A stretch of 23,689 nucleotides of DNA from a virus, in IMG/VR virus record IMGVR_UViG_3300021368_003046, positions 1 to 23,689 of that record. One strand, written 5' to 3'. The translations under genes were made by a program, and so were the position numbers. Positions 9,201 to 13,912 of this stretch are shown in pieces. A model generated the notes under the pieces. The model made no database searches, was not told the origin of the DNA, and saw nothing but the letters and a program-made list of their open reading frames with translations. Within the stretch, counting starts at the first letter, position 1. Every line of letters starts with the position of its first letter.

Positions 9201-12200
9201 ACCTTCATATTGTCCAGTATATTGCCCAGTATAAGGACCAGCATAAGGCTCATCAACCAGACCGCCATATTGCCCAGCATAAACACCAGTATATGTTCCT
9301 ATGTAAGTACCGCCATATGCTTCTTGAGCGGCGCCTTCGTATTGCCCAGTGTATGAGCCAATGTAGGTTTGATCTTGCGCACGTTCGTAACCACCAGTAT
9401 ATGGTTCGTCAAGAGTGCGTTCGTAGTTACCCACATAAGTGCCGAGATAACCACCGCCATACTCGCCTTCATATGGCTGTTGAACAATACCTGTGTATCC
9501 GCCAGTATAAGGTTGTTCAACGTTACCAGTGTATTCTCCTGTGTATGTGCCTTCATACGTTTCTGGATATGCACCTTCATAAGGCTCAGTATCAACGCCT
9601 GTGTATGCACCTGTATATGGTTCTAAATCAACACCTTCGTATTGCCCGCCGTATATGCCTAGGTATGTACCCTCATATGATCCAATATATGGTTGTTCAA
9701 TTTGCCCGGTATATTGCCCAGTGTAAGGCTCTGGATCTTGCCCAGTATAGCCGCCTGAATATTCACCGATATAGGTGCCGACATAAGTGCCAAGATATGT
9801 TTGGTTGATATTGCCTTCGTAGCCACCGACATATGGCTCATCATCCGCACCCGCGTATTCGCCTACGTAGATGCCTTGATATGTACCCACGTAACCGCCA
9901 AGATAATCTTCGTCTACAGGTCCTTCATAGAATCCTGTATAGTTTTCTAAGTCTTGCCCAGTATATGCACCTGTGTATGGCTCAATGACTAACTGTTCGT
10001 ATGTGCCTTCATAAGTTTCATCAGTCTCACCAACGTATGTGCCCAGATATTCACCTGAATAATCTGATTCGTAATCGCCAACATACCCTTCTTGAACTTG
10101 TCCGGTATACTGACCTGCATATGGCTCAGAAATTGTTCTTTCATACCCGCCGATGTAATTCTCTAAATCTTGCCCAGTATATGCACCAGTGTATGGTTCT
10201 AGATCAATACCTTCATATTCGCCGGCATATGGTTCAACGTTTGTACCGGCATAATCACCAACATACGTTCCTAAATATTGCCCTTGATATACGCCAGTAT
10301 ATGGTTCATCAAGAACACCTTCGTAAGCGCCAGTATATGGCTCAACAGGTTGCCCAACATATTCACCAGTATATGGTTCAATAACACCACCGGCATAATC
10401 TCCGATATAAACAGAGGTGTAGAGCCCTTCATATGCGCCTTCATATGGCTGAATAACATCACCGGCATATTCACCAGCATATGGCTCAACTATTTGCCCA
10501 GTGTATGCACCCGTATACGGTTCTAGGTCAACGCCTTCGTATCCGCCAATATAATCAGATTCATATACACCTGAATATTGACCGGTATACGGCTCTGCGT
10601 TGATACCTTCATAATCACCAATATATGGTTCGATTACACCACCAGCATACTGCCCGATATAAGGTTCTTCATCGACACCAGTGTAAAGCCCTTGATAGTC
10701 AGATTCATAGATGCCTTCATATTGCCCAGTATACGGCTCTGCAATAATACCGATATATTCGCCCGTATACGGCTCAAGATCTTGACCCACATAACCGCCG
10801 GCGTATGGTTCTTCATCGATTCCTGTATATGAGCCGGTGTATAAAGATTCGTAAAGTCCCTCGTACCCACCTTCATATGTTTCAAGAATACCACCAGCGT
10901 ACTGCCCGATATAAGGTTCAGCATTAACACCTTCATAAGGTCCAATATATTGAGAAGCATAGACGCCTGAGTATTCACCAATATAAGGCTCTACATTTGT
11001 ACCGGCATATTCTCCGGCGTAAGGCTCTTCAAGGACTCCTGTATACGGACCAATGTAAACTGCTTCGTATTGCCCTTCATACTGCCCTTCATACGGCTCA
11101 GTGTTGATACCCGTATATTCACCAGTGTATGTTTCTTCAACACCACCTGTATATTCGCCAGCATATGGCTCTTGATTGATGCCGACATATTCACCAGCAT
11201 ATAATGATGTGTAAGCGCCTTCATAGAAGCCAGTATAAGGCTCTGGATCAATGCCTTCGTATTCGCCGGCATATGGCTCAAGGTCTTCGCCGCCATATTC
11301 GCCTGCGTACAAAGATGTATAAAGCCCTTCGTATTGTCCAGTATATGGTTCAGTGTTTACACCTTCATAGTCACCGACATATGGTTCGGTTATACCACCA
11401 GCATACTGCCCAAGATATTCTGATTCATATATGCCTTCATATTGTCCAGTGTAAGGCTCTAGCAGAACACCTTCATATTCACCGGTATAAGGCTCAACAT
11501 TTACACCCGCATACTCGCCTGCATATGGCTCGCCAATGATTGCTTCGTATTGTCCAACATAACCTTCTGTCTGATCGCCTTCATAAGAACCAACGTAGTT
11601 CTCATCGAGTTGCCCAGTGTACACACCAATATATGGCTCTTCGTCGCCGCCTTCGTATGCGCCAATATATGGCTGAAGTAGTGTGCCTTCGTAACCACCA
11701 GTGTAAGGCTCGCCTGAAGTGCCGACATATTCGCCCGTATATTCTTCTTCGATCTGAGAAGTATATTCGCCAATATAAGTGCCAGTGTAATTGGTACCGT
11801 ATCCGCCTTCATATGGCTCTTCTATTTGCCCAACATAATCGCCAATATATGGTTCAGTGACTTGTGTTGCATAATCGCCCGTATAATCAGACTCATAGAG
11901 ACTTTCGTATGTGCCTTCATATGGCTCTACGTCTACACCTTCATAAGCACCTTCATACGGTTCACCAACAATGCCTTCATAACCACCTGTGTATTGTGAT
12001 GCATATTCCGATGCATACTCCACTGTATAAAGTTCGCCTGAGTAAATACTTGCGTACGGTTGCCCTTCATAATCATCTGTGCCTTCATAGAAGCCAGAAT
12101 AATCTGCGCCTTCATAGGCTGTCGTATAGAAACCTTGATCGATCTCGCCCTGATACGTGCCAATATAATCTTCACCATAGTCATCACAATACTCTGAATC

Positions 12201-13649
12201 ATAAGCGGCAATATATTCAGAAGCATAGTCTGACTCATAATCAGATTCATAATCTGACTGATAACTACCTTCGTAATCAAAAATATAATTGCTTTCGTAT
12301 TCGTCTGAATATGCTGATAGATATTCGCCTTCATACGTAGGTACATATTCCGAAACATATTCTGCGATGTAATTCGGTATGTAAGTTTCAACGTACTCTG
12401 CATCATATGAGGCTACTGATTCATATTCACCTGTCTCTTCGTATGATAATCTTGTATCGAGTGCAAAGCCTCTCTGTTCCCAAGTACCGGGATCTGTGGG
12501 CGCACCTTGTTCGCTTGATCGTAACTGATATGTGCCGACCTTGCTTTCCATAATGACACGCTTCGCACGTTCACCAAACGTGAACTCGATCTGTGTGTCA
12601 TTCATTTCTTTCAGACCGGCAAAGTTACTACTTTCACGTAGAATAGCAAGTGGCTTATACATTGTAGGCTGAGGCGCATCTTTGCGTAGCCATATTGAGA
12701 AGGTCTGTTGTGATCCGTCTGATCGTGTATCAACAAAGATGTCTTCTAGCCAGACTTCCCAATCAGCACCTGGACTACCAGCAGATAACCTAAATGACCC
12801 AGGTCGTTCATTTTTAACCAGGTTACCAACGAGTCGAGTGACAAGAGCATCTAACTCTGACTCGTTCATTTCTTTCAGACCATTTCTTACACGATCAAAG
12901 TAAACAGGATTTCTCTTGTCGGGTCCTGTCTCTTGAATTGTTCCGGATTCTTGATAAAGTTCAGTTGTGAGTACAGACTCACAACCAAAAGCGTTTGCAT
13001 CTTCAACACGCAAGTAGTATGTTGCACTACCAGATTCATCGATTGATTCTTGGTTATCTGGATCAGTCGATGTAGTGACTATCGATATTGATCCTGCACT
13101 GGTGTCTGTGAACGTAAGTGTATATGTCGCTTCATAGGCTCCTGAAAGCCCAGAACCAAAATCCTCCCATGTAACACGATTGCCTACAATCGATGTCGCG
13201 GCTGGTGAAGCGGATACTGTCACGTTGGCTGAAAGAGAGTTGGCTAAAATAATTTCTGCCTGTGCTTCTTCTAGTTCATCATGACTAATATCAAGTCTGA
13301 CTTTGATGATAAGCGTATCATCTTCATAGACAAGAGGTGGTAAAGGAGGTCCTGCAAACACGAGTGCGTGTCTGTCAACACTACCCGTGACTGTTGCGAC
13401 ATATTGTCGAGTCTTTGTGACAGGAGGATCAGTAGGTAGATTTTCGTTATAGATGGTGTCTTCGTATTCACCAATCGTAACTGTTGTTGATGTTTGCCCG
13501 TCGGTTAGTGCAGATGATTCTGTCTTGCTAAACTGACTGAGAAACTTACCGGCACGGTAAGCCAGATAGTCTTCCTCAGAGACCAAAAATTCTTTGATCG
13601 CTCCAGTATTATTTGTATCATTCGCAAAGCGAAACGGTACAGAAGACAT
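3213..13649 (-). CDS. Giant tyrosine-glycine repeat virion protein (3478 aa)
   Basis: One uninterrupted frame fills 44 percent of the window. The ATG at 13649 has only a weak Shine-Dalgarno (GAG about 10 bases upstream) but a perfect late promoter 32 bases upstream. Residues 1-400 are non-repetitive, with beta-rich segments and two copies of a GLKEMN motif (starting near 257 and 345). Residues 401 to about 3400 are Tyr-rich repeats, mainly Y-x-G-x tetrads. Typical units are EPYTGQYEG, YTGSYTGQYTGQPQQNYVGP, YTGTYERTQDGTNQETYEG and YTRIDFETYVGEY. Tyrosines fall 4, 8 or 12 residues apart almost throughout. Residues 1834-2009 are a globular, Cys-containing Ig-like insert. The last 80 residues contain PAPVPGP and end in a short beta-like tail (EVEIYTLYVRVA). 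There is no signal peptide or membrane span. The context is late, between baseplate and fibre genes, so a very long fibre or adhesive virion filament is likely. I know of no proven function for such repeats. Confidence 0.9.
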   Translation of the reverse strand: MSSVPFRFANDTNNTGAIKEFLVSEEDYLAYRAGKFLSQFSKTESSALTDGQTSTTVTIGEYEDTIYNENLPTDPPVTKTRQYVATVTGSVDRHALVFAGPPLPPLVYEDDTLIIKVRLDISHDELEEAQAEIILANSLSANVTVSASPAATSIVGNRVTWEDFGSGLSGAYEATYTLTFTDTSAGSISIVTTSTDPDNQESIDESGSATYYLRVEDANAFGCESVLTTELYQESGTIQETGPDKRNPVYFDRVRNGLKEMNESELDALVTRLVGNLVKNERPGSFRLSAGSPGADWEVWLEDIFVDTRSDGSQQTFSIWLRKDAPQPTMYKPLAILRESSNFAGLKEMNDTQIEFTFGERAKRVIMESKVGTYQLRSSEQGAPTDPGTWEQRGFALDTRLSYEETGEYESVASYDAEYVETYIPNYIAEYVSEYVPTYEGEYLSAYSDEYESNYIFDYEGSYQSDYESDYESDYASEYIAAYDSEYCDDYGEDYIGTYQGEIDQGFYTTAYEGADYSGFYEGTDDYEGQPYASIYSGELYTVEYASEYASQYTGGYEGIVGEPYEGAYEGVDVEPYEGTYESLYESDYTGDYATQVTEPYIGDYVGQIEEPYEGGYGTNYTGTYIGEYTSQIEEEYTGEYVGTSGEPYTGGYEGTLLQPYIGAYEGGDEEPYIGVYTGQLDENYVGSYEGDQTEGYVGQYEAIIGEPYAGEYAGVNVEPYTGEYEGVLLEPYTGQYEGIYESEYLGQYAGGITEPYVGDYEGVNTEPYTGQYEGLYTSLYAGEYGGEDLEPYAGEYEGIDPEPYTGFYEGAYTSLYAGEYVGINQEPYAGEYTGGVEETYTGEYTGINTEPYEGQYEGQYEAVYIGPYTGVLEEPYAGEYAGTNVEPYIGEYSGVYASQYIGPYEGVNAEPYIGQYAGGILETYEGGYEGLYESLYTGSYTGIDEEPYAGGYVGQDLEPYTGEYIGIIAEPYTGQYEGIYESDYQGLYTGVDEEPYIGQYAGGVIEPYIGDYEGINAEPYTGQYSGVYESDYIGGYEGVDLEPYTGAYTGQIVEPYAGEYAGDVIQPYEGAYEGLYTSVYIGDYAGGVIEPYTGEYVGQPVEPYTGAYEGVLDEPYTGVYQGQYLGTYVGDYAGTNVEPYAGEYEGIDLEPYTGAYTGQDLENYIGGYERTISEPYAGQYTGQVQEGYVGDYESDYSGEYLGTYVGETDETYEGTYEQLVIEPYTGAYTGQDLENYTGFYEGPVDEDYLGGYVGTYQGIYVGEYAGADDEPYVGGYEGNINQTYLGTYVGTYIGEYSGGYTGQDPEPYTGQYTGQIEQPYIGSYEGTYLGIYGGQYEGVDLEPYTGAYTGVDTEPYEGAYPETYEGTYTGEYTGNVEQPYTGGYTGIVQQPYEGEYGGGYLGTYVGNYERTLDEPYTGGYERAQDQTYIGSYTGQYEGAAQEAYGGTYIGTYTGVYAGQYGGLVDEPYAGPYTGQYTGQYEGQAQQPYVGPYTGSYTGQYTGVDPEGYEGPYTGPYTGQYTGNDSEPYVGAYTGTYEGQYTGVDNEPYLGTYTGSYTGQYTGQPQQTYAGSYTGSYTGQYEGVIGQTYEGPYTGSYTGQYTGQPQQNYVGPYTGSYTGQYTGQPQQTYVGSYTGGYTGQYTGQPQQNYAGSYTGGYTGQYTGQPQQNYVGSYTGQYVGAYTGQPQQTFVGNYTGGYTGQYTGQIGQQYEGPYVGSYTGQYTGQAQENYEGVYTGFYTGQYTGNVQQNYVGGYTGSYVGQYTGQVQQNYAGPYTGGYTGQYTGQPQQNYEGAYVGQYTGQYTGAPLEGYLGTYVGTYFGNYTGQVGQSYLGTYNAPGSQNYNLRFGNDAGSFQDFPDPIYNTNNSASNMNAPSTIYVGDTVTVDVDIDWDFGVNGPYDIRTGVRNIGTCSTTVSITNVTGSGFSSSTSLGIPPYSGTNQGISNTNVPSSTTFGSANCDVTYTITGTGTFRLSGRCGWGDGEYSAPFQQLGQYRSQSGTSSTVAAAQPASYEGLYTGFYERTQSTPYSGPYEGPYFGTYTRQQDSSIDQSYAGTYTGSYERTQDGTNQETYQGTYTGSYERTQDSAAQETYQGTYTGSYQRTQEETINELYFGTYTGSYQRVQDGTNQETYLGTYTGTYERQQDGTNQETYTGAYVGSYERTQATPVNETYQGTYTGTYERTQDGTNQEPYEGTYTGTYERTQDGTNQETYEGPYTGTYERTQDGTNQETYEGTYTGTYERVQDGTNQETYVGSYTGGYTRLQDGTNQETYEGGYTGSYERTQDGTNQEPYEGQYIGTYERTQPGTNQETYEGTYVGEYERTQDGTNLETYIGNYTGAYERTQDGTNQETYEGTYTGGYTRLQDGTNDETYEGTYTGQYAREVEQPYEGNTQEPYEGSYVGSYIRQQDSTQEEPYVGQYTGLAQEPYIGQYTGIVEQPYEGEYLGAYLGTYVGGYERTDFETYAGGYERTQPEPYAGPYTGQYLGTYIGDYTRSDFETYIGDYTRVIEENYEGTYAGIYEGAYVGSYERSQDEEYIGEYERTIGETYDGPYQGPYEGPYIGTYTRIDFETYEGQYGRIEDEPYEGSYQGEYAGIYTGSYARQIEKTYEGSYERIDFETYDGNYIGGYAGNYIGQYVEDAEEPYTGVYTSNYTGDYGGDYERTDFETYVGEYTSIDFEGYQGEYERTDFETYVGDYTRIDFETYQGDYSRVDFEPYEGAYVGPYEGQYVGQYTRIDFETYQGIYERAAFETYSGEYGRIEDEPYDSTYSGEELETYDGTYSRIDFETYAGEYERNDFEGYIGDYTRTDFETYTSAYEGNQDEEYVGEYTRTDFETYSGEYGRLEDEPYVGDYTRDDPETYTSSYAGQMDEEYVGEYTREDFETYQGAYEREITEPYIGNYERTIEEDYTAQYVGDQLESYQGEYGREEDEPYVGEYTRIDFETYESVYEGDQQEPYDGEYSRIDFETYVGNYERTIEEPYASDYVGQQNETYDGEYTRVDYENYTGVYGRTDFETYVGEYERTDFETYDSTYVGDQEETYIGEYTRIEFETYVGNYGRIDFETYDSTYSGSEDETYDGQYTRVDFETYEGAYGRVDDEPYVSAYVGQQDEEYIGNYTRIDYETYAGEYGRIDFETYVGEYTRQIDEPYAGIYAGVYEGEYTGQYERDDFETYVGTYGRIDFETYVGDYTRIDFETYEGGYTRTDYERYAALYEREISEPYEGGYMPDDYVGTYQGFYERTDFETYTGFYETEYEGAYGSAYEGPVLETYDGDYVSEDPESYEGGYIRDDFETYESAYESVYEFDYEASYESDYTPNYVQDYEGDYAGTYESLYIGDYTATYDGEAYGVLYETCYESAYQNEYESIYTARYSSEYTSDYGGANYGSDYASEYGTDYESGYIGPYDAPGYESAYGTIPAPVPGPNAEYGGLSPLEGRPAEYAAYDGDGYVSTYDVVDTYGGDRSLVPPPVEVEIYTLYVRVA
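3441..3899 (-). repeat. Giant protein zone F: acidic Tyr tetrads, echo of zone A (residues ~3250-3400)
   Basis: The last repeat zone returns to Y-x-x-x tetrads rich in Ser, Asp and Glu (YESAYESVYEFDYEASYESD), like the first zone. It contains the only other cysteine of the repeat regions (C3351, in YETCYESAY). The register breaks twice by one residue, near YDGEAY and YGGANY. Confidence 0.78.
3900..6540 (-). repeat. Giant protein zone E: (R-x-D-F-E-T-Y)(x-G-x-Y) repeats (residues ~2370-3250)
   Basis: About 880 residues are dominated by 12-residue modules such as YTRIDFETYVGE, i.e. an 8-residue step with Arg and Asp-Phe-Glu followed by a 4-residue step. Variants include YGRIEDEPY, YERTIEEDY and YVGDQQEPY. 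Arg is regular here, so the zone is zwitterionic, unlike the purely acidic zone B. One register break occurs near its end (MPDD, a five-residue step). Confidence 0.85.
6541..7620 (-). repeat. Giant protein zone D: about 18 tandem 60-bp units, ERTQDGTNQE type (residues ~2010-2370)
   Basis: Units of exactly 60 bases stay in phase over 1080 bases. The consensus is TYERTQDGTNQETYEGTYTG, with tyrosines spaced 4, 12, 4. The central units (6601-7500) differ mainly at silent positions, and the outer ones (6541, 7321, 7501, 7561) are more diverged. This is the mirror position to the Gln-rich 60-bp array on the other side of the insert. The sequence is different but the unit length and tyrosine register are the same. 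Confidence 0.88.
7623..8150 (-). other. Globular Ig-like insert in the giant protein (residues 1834-2009)
   Basis: The tyrosine repeats stop at N1834 and resume at Y2010. The 176 residues between them have ordinary composition: alternating hydrophobic strands such as STIYVGDTVTVDVDIDWDF and VTYTITGTGTFRLSG, plus three cysteines (in GTCST, ANCDV and GRCGW). This looks like one or two Ig-like or CARDB-like beta-sandwich domains. It lies slightly past the middle of the protein and is framed on both sides by 60-bp arrays. Confidence 0.75.
8161..9360 (-). repeat. Giant protein zone C: about 20 tandem 60-bp units, Gln/Thr-rich (residues ~1430-1833)
   Basis: Units of exactly 60 bases stay in phase over 1200 bases. 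A typical unit is YTGSYTGQYTGQPQQNYVGP, with tyrosines at positions 1, 5, 9 and 17. The 8221-9000 part is the most homogeneous, while units beyond 9001 drift towards the acidic style of zone B. Many differences between units are third-position changes that keep the amino acid. The zone has almost no charge except in its drifting units and ends where the globular insert begins. Confidence 0.87.
9361..12029 (-). repeat. Giant protein zone B: EPYxGxYxG repeats (residues ~541-1430)
   Basis: About 890 residues alternate short runs of Y-x-G-x tetrads with eight-residue steps of the form Y-x-G-(4 variable)-P, as in YEGVNTEP followed by YTGQYEG. The Pro comes before a Tyr in most steps, giving dozens of EPY motifs. 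Acidic residues dominate. No Lys or Arg occurs before R1171. Confidence 0.85.
12030..12449 (-). repeat. Giant protein zone A: acidic Tyr tetrads without regular Gly (residues ~401-540)
   Basis: The first repeat zone reads mostly Y-x-x-x with Ser, Asp and Glu between tyrosines, as in SDYESDYESDYASEY. It holds one of the only two cysteines of the repeat regions (C488). Towards its end the four-residue register breaks (tyrosine spacings of 5, 6 and 9 around residues 505-550), which looks like a junction between zones. Confidence 0.8.
12601..12617 (-). repeat. Direct repeat encoding GLKEMN, copy 2
   Basis: The 17-base plus-strand sequence TTCATTTCTTTCAGACC is repeated exactly at 12865-12881, 264 bases (88 residues) away and in the same frame. 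Both copies encode GLKEMN, and the duplicated protein modules continue to a G-[ST]-[FY]-x-L motif about 35 residues later. This points to an internal duplication in the N-terminal region of the giant protein. Confidence 0.7.
12865..12881 (-). repeat. Direct repeat encoding GLKEMN, copy 1
   Basis: This is the first copy (residue 257 onward) of the exact 17-base direct repeat whose second copy is at 12601-12617. It begins the module GLKEMNESELDALV that ends near PGSFRLSAG. Confidence 0.7.
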
Positions 13650-13681
13650 TAAACAGGCTCAACAGTAAAAATCGTTGTCCC

Positions 13682-13689
13682 TATTTATA
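13682..13689 (-). promoter_or_regulatory. T4-type late promoter box (TATAAATA) for the giant gene
   Basis: This is an exact TATAAATA on the minus strand, overlapping the last codons of the 75-aa gene and 32 bases upstream of the giant gene's ATG. It would start the transcript carrying the giant protein, the 151-aa protein, the glycosyltransferase and the oxygenase. Confidence 0.82.
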
Positions 13690-13912
13690 TGTTTTTGGTC
13701 AGTAGGGTTAGCATAGACTTGATCTCAGCCATATCACCTTCGAGGGTTGATAGCCGATCATCAACGTCTTGTCTTTCTGCTTTGAGTCTTTTGCGTTCTT
13801 CTTTGCGTTTGCGGTATGCTTCGATCTTTTCGTGGTTTACATTCAGTATAGCGCGGGTTTCGGGATCCCGGACTAAGTCCGGGTGCCCGACCACTTCTTC
13901 AAATTTTTTCAT
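13685..13912 (-). CDS. Small conserved coiled-coil protein (75 aa)
   Basis: This is a complete frame whose ATG shares its A with the TAA of the upstream gene (TAATG), a typical coupled start. The N-terminus reads KKFEEVVGHPDLVRDPETRA and is followed by a highly charged helix (KRKEERKRLKAERQDV) and a heptad-like tail LEGDMAEIKSMLTLL. I recognise the pattern 'FEEVvGHPdLVRDpeTgAI' as that of a short protein found near structural genes in marine T4-like phages. Its function is unknown. The C-terminal helix suggests oligomerisation, perhaps as an assembly or tail-fibre accessory factor (inference). Confidence 0.75.
   Translation of the reverse strand: MKKFEEVVGHPDLVRDPETRAILNVNHEKIEAYRKRKEERKRLKAERQDVDDRLSTLEGDMAEIKSMLTLLTKNI
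13867..13883 (-). other. Perfect GC-rich hairpin inside the 75-aa gene
   Basis: CCCGGAC-TAA-GTCCGGG forms a 7-bp stem with a 3-base loop. An overlapping palindrome GGGATCCC lies at 13862-13869. It falls about 30-45 bases into the coding region. No U-run follows on the transcript, so it is not a standard terminator. It could be an RNA processing or translation-control element, or chance. Confidence 0.4.

Noticed and set aside
6541-9360. CRISPR-like regular 60-bp periodicity
   Set aside because: The units have no unique spacers, are entirely in frame and coding, and no cas genes are present.
3213-13649. Collagen-like or silk-like fibre
   Set aside because: Collagen needs Gly every third residue; here the period is four. 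The Ala/Gly crystalline blocks of silk are absent.
12864-13649. Signal peptide or membrane anchor on the giant protein
   Set aside because: The first 60 residues (starting MSSVPFRFANDTNN) have no hydrophobic core, so it looks like a virion component assembled in the cytoplasm.
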